A stretch of DNA of 64,000 nt. Source: Paenibacillus sp. Soil750. GTDB lineage: Bacteria > Bacillota > Bacilli > Paenibacillales > NBRC-103111. Position numbers and translations under genes: made by a program. Under the pieces are notes generated by a model. That model saw only the letters and a program-made list of their open reading frames with translations, did no database searches and was not told the origin of the DNA. The stretch spans positions 2,385 through 66,384 of the forward strand of contig NZ_LMSD01000010.1 of the NCBI RefSeq assembly GCF_001428045.1, written 5' to 3'. This document shows, in pieces, positions 1-8,960 of the stretch; within the stretch, counting starts at the first letter, position 1, and each line of letters begins with the position of its first letter.

Positions 1-45
1 TGTCAAGGTACTATTTTAAATAAAATACTTTGTTCAGTCAGAAAT

Positions 46-94
46 GAAAAAAGCGGCAGCCACGGACCAGAAAATAAAGTCCATGACTGCCGCT
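46..94 (-). terminator. Rho-independent terminator of the first aldo/keto reductase
   Basis: A 16-bp inverted repeat (arms 52-67 and 79-94) is followed in the minus direction by a run of T. It lies just beyond the stop of the minus-strand reductase at 125. Confidence 0.85.
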
Positions 95-124
95 ATTTTG
101 TTGCAAATTCGAAAAGTTAATGTG

Positions 125-1078
<954 letters not shown>

Positions 1079-1160
1079 CTAATCCTCTCACTACCACTTA
1101 TGTAACAGAAAAATATGGCTTATAATCGAACTATGTAAAAATAGAAACAAGGAGAATCCA

Positions 1161-2081
1161 ATGTCTGAATTAATCGTTAAACAGCAGAAGGAGCTCTGCG
1201 AAATCATAGAGCGCTATGCACAAAAGGACGGTGTTCACCCAACTGCTATTCCATCCTTATTTTTCATACGTGTCTCGAAATCAGCCGGACAAAGCCATGG
1301 CGTGTACAAGCCTTCTTTTTGTATGGTAGTTCAAGGGGCGAAGGAAGTTTGGCTGGCACAGGAACACTTTAGGTACAGTCCTGCCGATTACCTTGTTGCA
1401 TCTGTTCATTTACCCGTTACCTCCCAAGTCACTGAAGCCACTCCCGAAGTTCCCTATTTGGGTTTCAAACTTGAATTTACATCGAGTCAAATCTTAGAGC
1501 TTCTACATGATACAGAATTTCGTATGGACCCCAAACAAAATCCGAAGCGAGCTATGTTTGTCAGCCAGATCGAATTATCTTTGTTAGATTCGGTTATTAG
1601 ATTAGCTCGTTTACTTGATAGTCCGAAAGATATTCCTGTGCTTGCTCCACTATTTACAAAGGAAATTCTTTATCGGGTGCTGCAAGGTCAGAATGGGATT
1701 ATTTTGGAGCAACTTGTTATGGAAGGAAGCTCAACCCATCAAATCACCCTTGCTATTGAACAAGTCATGAACAACTATGCCAGCCCCTTACGAATTGAAG
1801 AACTTGCCGAAATAGCGAATATGAGTATTTCTTCGTTACATAGACATTTTAAAGAAATCACTGCGATGAGCCCTCTTCAATTTCAAAAACAAATCCGGTT
1901 GCAGGAAGCTCGGCGCCTATTGCTAACAGAATCGGTGGATGCTTCTGAAGTTGCCTACCGGGTAGGCTACGAGAGTGCGTCTCAGTTTAGCCGTGAATAT
2001 TCTCGGATGTATGGTTATCCGCCCAAAGCTGACATGAAACGATTGAAGGAGCAGGGACCTGAGCAAGTATCCAATGTGTGA
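1161..2081 (+). CDS. AraC family transcriptional regulator
   Basis: A 306-residue DNA-binding regulator. The first ~190 residues resemble the AraC-type N-terminal cupin-like sensor domain (FCMVVQGAKEVWL, YLVASVHLPVTSQV). The C-terminal ~100 residues contain two helix-turn-helix motifs (IEELAEIANMSISSLHRHFK and VAYRVGYESASQFSREYSRM) typical of AraC/XylS. The start is set by an AAGGAG site before ATG 1161, and a TATAAT box lies at 1121-1126. It is divergent from one aldo/keto reductase and upstream of a CMD-like gene and a second reductase, which it probably regulates. The inducer is unknown. Confidence 0.9.
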   Translation: MSELIVKQQKELCEIIERYAQKDGVHPTAIPSLFFIRVSKSAGQSHGVYKPSFCMVVQGAKEVWLAQEHFRYSPADYLVASVHLPVTSQVTEATPEVPYLGFKLEFTSSQILELLHDTEFRMDPKQNPKRAMFVSQIELSLLDSVIRLARLLDSPKDIPVLAPLFTKEILYRVLQGQNGIILEQLVMEGSSTHQITLAIEQVMNNYASPLRIEELAEIANMSISSLHRHFKEITAMSPLQFQKQIRLQEARRLLLTESVDASEVAYRVGYESASQFSREYSRMYGYPPKADMKRLKEQGPEQVSNV

Positions 2082-2317
2082 GGTTCAAGCAATTCGTTCC
2101 ATCTACATCTAAAAGACCAAATAGAATCTCTCTCCGCGAGAGAAATAGGCAAACATTTAAGATGATCAGGATATCGCTTTCTTTTTGATTCATTGCATAA
2201 TTAAATTAAGCATGTATCGGAGGATATTTGCGGAACTCATTATATGTTGAAATATATCCAGAAACATACAAAGGCTAAGGCTTGATAAGTAGATCAAACG
2301 TGGAAGCAGGGATATGA

Positions 2318-2650
2318 ATGTCCGATTCTTCAAAAGAATTAACTATTGCACAGAAAAACTTCGGAGATTTTGCTCCAAAGATTGTTGAATTAACCGATGA
2401 TGTTTTATTCGGAGATATCTGGAAGCGTGAAGAGCTTTCGCCGCGAGACCGCAGTTTAATTACGATATCTAGTTTAATTACTGGCGGAAATACGCAACAA
2501 CTGAAAAATCATTTAAACTTAGCGAAACAAAACGGACTTACGGAAGAAGAACTAATCGAAGTCATGACTCATCTTGCTTTCTATGCAGGTTGGCCGAAGG
2601 CAATGTCAGCCCTGACGGTTGCAAAAGAGGTATTCTCGACCGAAAAATAA
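2318..2650 (+). CDS. carboxymuconolactone decarboxylase family protein
   Basis: A 110-residue small alpha-helical protein of the CMD/AhpD superfamily. The core motifs are LSPRDRSLITISSLITGG, HLNLAKQNGLTEEELIE and HLAFYAGWPKA. It lacks the CxxC of AhpD-type peroxidases, so it belongs with the cysteine-free, gamma-carboxymuconolactone-decarboxylase-like members, whose real substrates are mostly unknown. It is clearly paralogous to the protein at 6343-6666. The aldo/keto reductase at 2679 starts 28 bp downstream and is probably cotranscribed. Confidence 0.88.
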   Translation: MSDSSKELTIAQKNFGDFAPKIVELTDDVLFGDIWKREELSPRDRSLITISSLITGGNTQQLKNHLNLAKQNGLTEEELIEVMTHLAFYAGWPKAMSALTVAKEVFSTEK

Positions 2651-2678
2651 CAATAACGTGGGGAAAGAGGTGCTTATT

Positions 2679-3680
2679 GTGGAAATTCGATCTTTAGGAC
2701 AATCGGGATTAAAAGTAACGAATCTGTGTCTGGGTACGATGACATTTGGTAATCAGGCAGACCAAAAAACCTCATTCGAAATACTTAACAAGGCATTCGA
2801 TGCTGGAGTGAATTTTATTGATACGGCAGATGTGTATCCCATTGGGAGGGCTTCACAAGCCGTCGCGGGTGCAACCGAGTCGATTATCGGGGAATGGCTA
2901 GGAAGTAAACGAGACAAAGTGGTGTTAGCAACGAAGTGCTTCGGTGCGATGGGGCCAGGAGCAAATGATCGTGGGTTGAGTAGGAAGCATATCATAACAT
3001 CCGTCGAGGATAGCCTCCGCCGCCTAAAAACGGACTATCTTGACCTCTATCAAGCTCATCAATTTGACCCAAGCGTACCTATGGATGAAACTTTACGTGC
3101 GCTCGATGATCTCGCCACACAAGGCAAAGTTCGCTACATAGGTGTATCCAATTGGCGTGCGTGGCAAGTGGCGAAAGCAAACGGAATTGCTGACAGAAAA
3201 AATTACATCCGTCTTGTGAGCGTTCAGCCTCGCTACAATCTCTTGTTTCGCATGATTGAGGACGACTTGGTTCCAATGGCCCTTGATGAGGGGCTTGGCA
3301 TTATCAGTTACAACCCACTTGCGGGAGGGATGTTGACAGGCCGATACAGGAATAATGCAAGTGTGGAAGAGGGGACTCGTTTTGGACTCGGAAACAATGC
3401 GGGATCTTTGTATCAGGAACGTTATTGGCAAGAGGCACAGTTTGTCGCGGTTGAGAAGTACCAGGACTGGTGCCAAGAACGTAACTTTGATCCAACTACA
3501 ACGGCCGTGAGATGGGTTACACAGCAACCGGGAATCACCTCAGCCATCATTGGTGCGAGTCGTCCGGAACAGTTGGACGCTAGTCTGCGTGGTGCTCACA
3601 TGGATAAGTTAACGGAACAGGAGCTAGCTTGGCTCGATGGACTTTGGTTTAGTTTGCCTCGCCGACGCGAGTTTAGTTGA
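2679..3680 (+). CDS. aldo/keto reductase
   Basis: A 333-residue NADPH-dependent oxidoreductase of the larger AKR subgroup (YajO / general stress protein 69-like). The tetrad D48, Y53, K86 and H127 is visible, and VRWVTQQPGITSAIIGASRP near the C-terminus is the usual cofactor-binding end. The start is taken at GTG 2679 because GAGGTG lies 8 nt upstream; the reading frame also extends to 2619 inside the preceding gene, which has no ribosome site. Probably cotranscribed with the CMD-like gene at 2318. Confidence 0.9.
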   Translation: MEIRSLGQSGLKVTNLCLGTMTFGNQADQKTSFEILNKAFDAGVNFIDTADVYPIGRASQAVAGATESIIGEWLGSKRDKVVLATKCFGAMGPGANDRGLSRKHIITSVEDSLRRLKTDYLDLYQAHQFDPSVPMDETLRALDDLATQGKVRYIGVSNWRAWQVAKANGIADRKNYIRLVSVQPRYNLLFRMIEDDLVPMALDEGLGIISYNPLAGGMLTGRYRNNASVEEGTRFGLGNNAGSLYQERYWQEAQFVAVEKYQDWCQERNFDPTTTAVRWVTQQPGITSAIIGASRPEQLDASLRGAHMDKLTEQELAWLDGLWFSLPRRREFS

Positions 3681-3718
3681 AATCCAGGTGAACAATGCGA
3701 TAAGTGAACGATTAAACC

Positions 3719-3755
3719 AGGAACACCTGTTATCTTAACAGGTGTTCCTTTTTTG
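3719..3755 (+). terminator. Rho-independent terminator
   Basis: A 13-bp inverted repeat (AGGAACACCTGTT / AACAGGTGTTCCT) with a 4-5 nt loop is followed by TTTTTT. It ends the AraC/CMD/reductase block. Confidence 0.92.
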
Positions 3756-3803
3756 CGGCCGGTTATCGAAGTACATAACCAGCACTTGCTAGATACATGC
3801 TTC

Positions 3804-3965
3804 CTACACTTTCGGTTGCTCCAGCAACGAATGCTCAATAATCATTCCGGATAGATGCCGCAGTACCATCGAGACGCCACCGTGAGCAATGCCAAGCTCG
3901 CCAAGATCCGAACAGTAGATCTCCAGATTCAGAAGGAAGCGCTCCGGAATCATTTCGCGTTCGTT
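3804..3965 (-). pseudogene. possible C-terminal remnant of a ROK-family protein
   Basis: Minus-strand codons here read as a plausible protein end (ERFLLNLEIYCSDLGELG, then HGGVSMVLRHL). The LGxxGxxxGGxxxVL pattern resembles the C-terminus of ROK-family repressors or kinases. Upstream the frame runs into repeat DNA with no ribosome site and no ROK N-terminal domain. I read it as debris of a lost gene. Similarity is by eye over about 35 residues, so it could be chance. Confidence 0.3.
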
Positions 3966-3989
3966 TCCTGTATGCGAATAGGGGCAAAG

Positions 3990-4163
3990 CTGCGAAAGTA
4001 CACTTTTTTCGGGGGAAACGGCTGCATATCGATAAATACGTGCAAAAGAGCATCCTTTTTGCACCGAAAGGGCCAAATAGAGGCGTGTCGGCCGAAATTG
4101 TTGCACTTTCGCACGTATTTCTAATCGAGAGGTTCAATCGAGAAAAAGGTTGCACTTTTGCAA
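3990..4163. repeat. mirrored four-unit intergenic repeat, unit TGCRAAAGTRCA
   Basis: Four copies of a 12-bp unit occur at 3991-4002 and 4041-4052 (forward) and at 4102-4113 and 4151-4162 (inverted). Consecutive copies in each arm start 49-50 bp apart, and the whole is symmetric about 4077. The longer match of GTGCAAAAG..CATCCTTTTT with the reverse of 4142-4162 shows that similarity extends past the 12-bp core. It lies in a 700-bp stretch without a convincing gene. Confidence 0.75.
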
Positions 4164-4199
4164 TTTTGAACTTTTCACGACACGCAGAAAGTGATTTGG

Positions 4200-4256
4200 A
4201 GACAAAAGAAGGCCCACGCTACCTGGATGGCTCATGGGACCTTCTTTTTGCATTTC
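4200..4256. terminator. bidirectional terminator-like hairpin
   Basis: AAAAGAAGGCCCA pairs with TGGGACCTTCTTTTT around a ~20-nt loop. T-runs occur on both sides, so it could act in either direction. Apart from the repeat and the ROK-like remnant, 3756-4380 holds nothing else I can support. Confidence 0.6.
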
Positions 4257-4380
4257 ATGCGGAGCTGTAACGCATAGTCCAGTCTCAATAATGGTTTCTA
4301 TTAAAAATGCTGGCACCTAATCAAAGGGTATACCAGCTCTTCTGACATTTCGCTTATAATGAAGTCGAATAAGGACTTGA

Positions 4381-4926
4381 ATGGGGGCTGATTTTGTGCA
4401 ACTAATCAGAAAAATTACAGATAACGATATCCTAGGCAGTGGACCAACTGAATTCCTAAATACCATCTCTCGATTCGGATCAAGAGGAGTTGTAGTCGAT
4501 AAGCCGTTAAACGTTGCCATGATGTATATGTCCAAAACGAACATGTACAAACTACCTGGCGGTGGGGTAGATGAAGGAGAAGATGCAAGGGATGCCTTTC
4601 TACGTGAAATCCAGGAAGAGACGGGTTATGAAGCTGAAATCATTCATGAATTGGGGTATATCGAAGAGCATAAAAACAGAAATAAGTATTTGCAATTCTC
4701 CTACTGTTATATAGCAAATGCGAAAGCTAGATTCGGCGATACCAAGCTTACTGAAAACGAGATCCAGCTAGGGATGGCCGTTCAATGGATGTCATTAGAT
4801 CAAGCACTGGACGTGATGAATGATTCTCTGTTAACTTGTACCGATTATTCATCCAAATTTATGCTTTTGAGAGATATGACGATACTTAAAGAGGCCGTAC
4901 GCATATTAACTGGGAAGGCTGTGTAA
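4381..4926 (+). CDS. Nudix hydrolase
   Basis: A 181-residue pyrophosphohydrolase. A perfect Nudix box GX5EX7REUXEEXGU spans residues 61-83 (G61, E67, R75, E76, E79, E80, G82), giving the Mg2+ site that cleaves a nucleoside diphosphate linked to another moiety. The substrate cannot be read from the sequence. ATG 4381 has AAGGA a few bases upstream; GTG 4396 is an alternative with GGGGG before it. Convergent with the LysR gene at 4941. Confidence 0.9.
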   Translation: MGADFVQLIRKITDNDILGSGPTEFLNTISRFGSRGVVVDKPLNVAMMYMSKTNMYKLPGGGVDEGEDARDAFLREIQEETGYEAEIIHELGYIEEHKNRNKYLQFSYCYIANAKARFGDTKLTENEIQLGMAVQWMSLDQALDVMNDSLLTCTDYSSKFMLLRDMTILKEAVRILTGKAV

Positions 4927-4940
4927 AAGTAGAAAGACGC

Positions 4941-5822
4941 TCAGGAGTCGTTCAATACCTTTTTCAAAAGTTGTAAGAACAATTGCTTATGAGAGAAGGG
5001 AGTTACGTGCTGTCCGCGAAGCAGTAAGATCCCGATGGGGATCACTGGTTCATCCCATGCAATATCAATTCTCACCACTTCTGGGATCAAAGGAGTCGAA
5101 TCCAGAACGAGACCCACTGCCAGCGTTCCTTTTGCAAAATGGGGAATGGCTGAAATTTGGTTTAGGGTATGAAGATTGGGAAGCGTTACTTCGTAATGAG
5201 ATAGTAATTTGGTTATTTGTGAGTAATAGAGACATGTGGGTCCCCCTGAGATGAGGGGGTAATGAAGAAGCTCACGGAAAGTAACGCGATTTCGTTCCAG
5301 CAGTGGATGACTTCGGTCAACAACAATAGCTATTTTCTCATGATAAAGAGGTTCGAAAAAGAATGGCGACGAATCGGACGGTTCACCGCAAATTGCGAAA
5401 TCTAGCTCTTTTTTGATAATCGATTGTGATAATGTATCTGTATTCCCCATCGTGAATTGACAGGAGATTCGTGGCTTCTGTTCGAGAAATAGCCGCATGG
5501 TGCTTGGGAGTAGCTTCTGCATGGCAGATTCGATTCCGCCTACGTGCAAGTTGCCGATCTCATCATGCTGTAAGGCTTTGGTCAGATTGCTAACATCGTT
5601 CCAATGTTGAATGAGTTTATCAATCTCCAACGCGAATCGCTTCCCAGCACTCGTCAGTTCGACGTCCCATCCCCTGTTGAAAAGTTGTACGCCAATTTCC
5701 TTCTCTAATCGTTGCATTTGGTTCGATATCGTAGATTGTGCATAATTCAATTTCTCCGCTGCACGAGAGAACGTCCCCTCTTTAAGAATGGTTTGAAAAG
5801 TGATTAATTCTTTTAAATCCAA
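4941..5822 (-). CDS. LysR family transcriptional regulator
   Basis: About 293 residues. The N-terminal winged helix-turn-helix (ELITFQTILKEGTFSRAAEK, LNYAQSTISNQMQRLEKEIG) is typical of LysR, followed by a ~200-residue periplasmic-binding-fold effector domain. I place the start at TTG 5822 because GGAGG lies ~10 nt upstream; the open frame extends to 5864 without a ribosome site. It is divergent from the tautomerase/CMD pair at 5936-6666, which by the usual LysR arrangement is its likely target. The effector is probably a small aromatic or carboxylic compound (inference). Confidence 0.9.
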   Translation of the reverse strand: MDLKELITFQTILKEGTFSRAAEKLNYAQSTISNQMQRLEKEIGVQLFNRGWDVELTSAGKRFALEIDKLIQHWNDVSNLTKALQHDEIGNLHVGGIESAMQKLLPSTMRLFLEQKPRISCQFTMGNTDTLSQSIIKKELDFAICGEPSDSSPFFFEPLYHEKIAIVVDRSHPLLERNRVTFRELLHYPLISGGPTCLYYSQITKLLSHYEVTLPNLHTLNQISAIPHFAKGTLAVGLVLDSTPLIPEVVRIDIAWDEPVIPIGILLLRGQHVTPFSHKQLFLQLLKKVLNDS

Positions 5823-5935
5823 ATCCCTCAAGCCTCCATCGATAAAATTGATTGAGATTATCATTTTATTCCATTATATAGATTAAGATGTGCGGAGTAC
5901 AATGTAGCTATCTCATCAAGGGAGTGATGCATGGT

Positions 5936-6346
5936 ATGCCATTCATAAGAGTCAGCTACTACGAGAACCAATATGATCATAAGAAGTTAGGACAGATCAG
6001 CCGAATTATCGGAAGCGAGTTGGTGGAGTACTTCAACGTTCCGGAAGACGATGTTTTTCAAGTATTTCATTCTCATAAGGAAGGTGAGTTCTATTATAGT
6101 CCTAGCTATCTAGGTGTCGAACGAAGCGATGGACTGCTATACATTCAAATAACACTGAAATCAGGGAGAACGACTTCGCAGAAGAAAGGTTTTTATAGCG
6201 CGCTAGCTGAACAATTATCCAATGAACTTCCTATGCGGAATGAAGATGTATTTGTTGTACTGGTGGATAATGAATTCGAGGATTGGTCATTCGGTAACGG
6301 AGAAGCACAGATGTTAAAAATGTCTAGGATAGGTGGTGTCCTATGA
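5936..6346 (+). CDS. tautomerase family protein
   Basis: A 136-residue protein resembling the larger tautomerase family (Tautomerase_2 type, about twice the size of 4-oxalocrotonate tautomerase). The start is chosen at ATG 5936 because this gives Met-Pro-Phe-Ile-Arg, so that removal of Met exposes the catalytic N-terminal proline; AAGGGAG lies upstream. Earlier in-frame starts at 5888 and 5927 would bury the proline. The stop overlaps the CMD gene by 4 nt (ATGA), indicating translational coupling. Probably acts on an enol/keto acid together with that partner. Confidence 0.85.
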   Translation: MPFIRVSYYENQYDHKKLGQISRIIGSELVEYFNVPEDDVFQVFHSHKEGEFYYSPSYLGVERSDGLLYIQITLKSGRTTSQKKGFYSALAEQLSNELPMRNEDVFVVLVDNEFEDWSFGNGEAQMLKMSRIGGVL

Positions 6347-6666
6347 CTCATCGGAAAATAGTGTCTACCGCAAGGGAAGCCTACGGGGAAATCGCACCAG
6401 CATTCGTTGCATACTCGGAGGACGTGCTTTTCGGAGATTTGTGGCGAAGGGAGCTGCTTTCTCTTCGGGATCGAAGCTTAGTCACGATTGCGGTGCTGGT
6501 CGCAGGAGGTATGACAGAACAACTACCGTATCATTTGCGGTTGGCTATAGAGAATGGCCTAAGCACAGAAGAATTAGTAGAAGCAATTACGCATATGGCC
6601 TTCTATGCAGGATGGCCTCGAGCGGCTTCGGCTCTTGGTATTGTACAGGGGTCGATAGAGCGGTGA
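6343..6666 (+). CDS. carboxymuconolactone decarboxylase family protein
   Basis: A 107-residue CMD-superfamily protein with LSLRDRSLVTIAVLVAGG, HLRLAIENGLSTEELVEA and HMAFYAGWPRA. There is no CxxC pair, so a peroxidase role is unlikely. It is paralogous to the protein at 2318-2650, with near-identical motifs in the same order. Its ATG overlaps the tautomerase stop by 4 nt. The pair divergent from a LysR gene looks like a small catabolic or detoxification operon. Confidence 0.88.
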   Translation: MTHRKIVSTAREAYGEIAPAFVAYSEDVLFGDLWRRELLSLRDRSLVTIAVLVAGGMTEQLPYHLRLAIENGLSTEELVEAITHMAFYAGWPRAASALGIVQGSIER

Positions 6667-6809
6667 TTTGGCGAATGTCGCAATCTTACACTTCCGATGG
6701 CATCAATATGAACTAAAAAATCGTTCTTCTATATGCTATTGTCAATCTATATTGAAATGAAGGGAAGTTCGGACTTCATACACTTTCATAGAGAGAAGGA
6801 TTGACAAGG

Positions 6810-7892
6810 ATGAGCAAAAAGCTGCGTATTGGGATAATCGGAACTGGGGGCATTGCCAAAGCCCATATATCCGCGTATAAAAAACTTGACTATGTAGAGA
6901 TTGTAGGTGTGGCCGATGTAATCCCAAGCAAGGCGTTAGCATTCGCACAGAAGGAAGGATTAACGGAAGCTGCTTCATTTGATAGCCATACGGATTTATT
7001 GCGCTTAGATTTGGATGGGGTCAGTATTTGTACGCCGAACGTTTCCCATCACGTAACGACTGTGGATTCTCTGCGCGCAGGAAAGAATGTGTTACTTGAG
7101 AAACCGATGTCGGTGACACTTCAAGAAGGTATCGAAATGACACAAGCGGCAAGTGAGAGCGGGAAGATGCTAACACTCGGTTTCCAGCCTCGCTATGATC
7201 CGAATATGAAACTGCTGCAAACGATTGTTCAATCAGGACGACTTGGCAATGTCTATTATGTAGAGACGGGAGGCGGGCGTCGTCGGGGTATGCCAGGCGG
7301 GACATTCATCAGCAAACAGCTCGCCGGAGCAGGTGCGATGGCGGATATTGGTTGTTACTCGCTAGACATGGCGCTGAATACGCTCGGATATCCTCGTCCG
7401 CTAACGGTGTCCGCATTTACGTCTAACCATTTCGGTACTAACTCTCTGTACCATCCGGAAGCGAGCAAGTTCGAAGTCGAAGATTTCGGGGTTGCGATGG
7501 TGCGCTTCGAGAATGATCTTGTGCTGCAATTCAAAATATCGTGGGCGATGCACATGGATACCCTTGGAGCAACGATGTTTCTCGGTACGGATGCGGGTCT
7601 TAAAGTGACTCCGGCTGGTGCTGGGCCGTGGTCAGGGGTGTGGGATGGCTCCGTAGGTTCCATCACGCTATTCCATGATGAATTCGGCGGACATACAGCG
7701 ACGCCAGTTCCGCTTGTCGAGCATAAATTGAATCTGTTCGATCAGAAAGTACACGATTTTGCCGAAGCAGTTCGGGATGGTCGACCAGCACCAATCCCTG
7801 GTGAGCAGATTCTAATCCAGCAAGCGATTATTGACGGCGTGCTGCGCTCCGCTGCGGCCCGTCGTGAGGTATCGGTGGAGTTGCCTCGCTGA
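6810..7892 (+). CDS. Gfo/Idh/MocA family oxidoreductase
   Basis: A 360-residue NAD(P)-dependent sugar or inositol dehydrogenase-type enzyme. The N-terminal Rossmann fold has IGIIGTGGIAKAHISAY, and LEKPMSVTLQEG carries the conserved EKP lysine. The C-terminal domain has the usual beta-sheet region. ATG 6810 has AGAAGGA at good spacing; TTG 6801 would touch the ribosome site. Monocistronic, with its own terminator at 7920. The substrate is unknown. Confidence 0.9.
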   Translation: MSKKLRIGIIGTGGIAKAHISAYKKLDYVEIVGVADVIPSKALAFAQKEGLTEAASFDSHTDLLRLDLDGVSICTPNVSHHVTTVDSLRAGKNVLLEKPMSVTLQEGIEMTQAASESGKMLTLGFQPRYDPNMKLLQTIVQSGRLGNVYYVETGGGRRRGMPGGTFISKQLAGAGAMADIGCYSLDMALNTLGYPRPLTVSAFTSNHFGTNSLYHPEASKFEVEDFGVAMVRFENDLVLQFKISWAMHMDTLGATMFLGTDAGLKVTPAGAGPWSGVWDGSVGSITLFHDEFGGHTATPVPLVEHKLNLFDQKVHDFAEAVRDGRPAPIPGEQILIQQAIIDGVLRSAAARREVSVELPR

Positions 7893-7919
7893 AATAGTGA
7901 AAAATGCGAAATAAAGAAA

Positions 7920-7950
7920 AGCAGCCAATGATGGCTGTTTTTTTTATTTT
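7920..7950 (+). terminator. Rho-independent terminator
   Basis: CAGCCA / TGGCTG stem with a 4-nt loop followed by eight T, just after the Gfo/Idh/MocA stop. Confidence 0.88.
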
Positions 7951-7958
7951 AAGTTTTA

Positions 7959-7985
7959 TGTCACAGATGGACAACGCCAGTTGTC
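7959..7985 (+). promoter_or_regulatory. ECF41-type promoter of the sigma factor gene
   Basis: TGTCACA, a 16-bp spacer, then TGTC. This closely matches the published ECF41 target consensus TGTCACA-n16-CGTC. It lies 66 bp before the sigma factor ATG and is repeated at 12783-12809, where seven extra spacer bases (CGCCAGT) are also shared. It implies autoregulation. Confidence 0.85.
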
Positions 7986-8051
7986 TTATCAAAGAACGCA
8001 TGTTTCTGTCAGAATGGCTGAGGTTTCTCTTAGGAAAGAAGGAGTGTTATT

Positions 8052-8960
8052 ATGCAAAGTTTCACGATGGATCACCCCGCAACGAACATGGAGGATTTGT
8101 ATACATCCTACAAACTTCATTTGTTTTCCATTGCGTACCGGATGCTTGGTTCTAGATCAGATGCAGAGGATATGGTGCAGGATTTATTCATAAGCATTCA
8201 TGGCCATATCCATGAGAATATTCATAATATCAAGTCATACTTAAGCAAAATGATGATTAACCGATGTTTGAATGAATTAAAGTCAGCACGGCGAAAAAGA
8301 ATTAGCTATGTGGGACATTGGCTGCCAGAACCAACGGTGCAGATCAACGAGGATAGTCCGTTGGAAAGCGTAGAGCGCCATGATACGATTTCTTATGCTT
8401 TTCTTATTCTGATGGATAAACTGACCCCATTGGAGAGAGCGGTGTTTATTCTTCGCGAAGTTTTTGCGTATGAACATAGTGAAATCGGCGAAATGTTTAA
8501 TAAAACGGAAGTGAATTGCCGGAAAATATTCAGTCGTGTCAAGAAGAAAGTAGATGTGTCCTCAGCAAAGCAGGCAAGCACATCCATCCGTCTGGTTGAA
8601 GAAAAGGAACTGGTGACACGATTCATTTCGGGAATTTCGAATGGTAACATTCAATCCTTGGTGGATATGTTAACAGAGGATGTCATCCTGATTGCGGATG
8701 GTGGAGGGAAAGTGTCAGCAGCTATCCAGCCTATATATAGGAAAGAACGCGTGCTCAAATTGTTGAGTGCTCTCTCTCAAAGTCGCTTTCCAGCATCGAA
8801 AGCGCAGCTTGTCGAGGTCAATGAGCAACCAGGAGTATTATTATCACAAGATGGTGTTCCAACTGGTGTCATTTGTTTTGAATGGGATGAACCAACCATG
8901 ACCATTCAACGTATTTACATTATTGTCAATCCAGATAAACTACAACATTTAGCTACTTGA
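8052..8960 (+). CDS. ECF41-family RNA polymerase sigma factor
   Basis: A 302-residue extracytoplasmic-function sigma factor with sigma-2 (about 15-82), sigma-4 (about 110-168) and a C-terminal SnoaL-like extension (about 180-302). All three hallmark motifs of group ECF41 are present: WLPEP at 90-94, DGGGK at 216-220 and NPDKL at 293-297. In this group the fused C-terminal domain replaces a separate anti-sigma factor, and none is encoded nearby. AAGGAG precedes the ATG. The matching promoter lies upstream of this gene and of the AhpD-like gene at 12845. The last 12 bp overlap the convergent gerB-like gene. Confidence 0.95.
   Translation: MQSFTMDHPATNMEDLYTSYKLHLFSIAYRMLGSRSDAEDMVQDLFISIHGHIHENIHNIKSYLSKMMINRCLNELKSARRKRISYVGHWLPEPTVQINEDSPLESVERHDTISYAFLILMDKLTPLERAVFILREVFAYEHSEIGEMFNKTEVNCRKIFSRVKKKVDVSSAKQASTSIRLVEEKELVTRFISGISNGNIQSLVDMLTEDVILIADGGGKVSAAIQPIYRKERVLKLLSALSQSRFPASKAQLVEVNEQPGVLLSQDGVPTGVICFEWDEPTMTIQRIYIIVNPDKLQHLAT

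Noticed and set aside
3835-4270. Several overlapping reading frames of 76-106 codons on both strands in the first repeat region
   Set aside because: They run through the mirrored repeat, have no ribosome sites and no domain; only the short ROK-like end at 3804-3965 looked protein-like.
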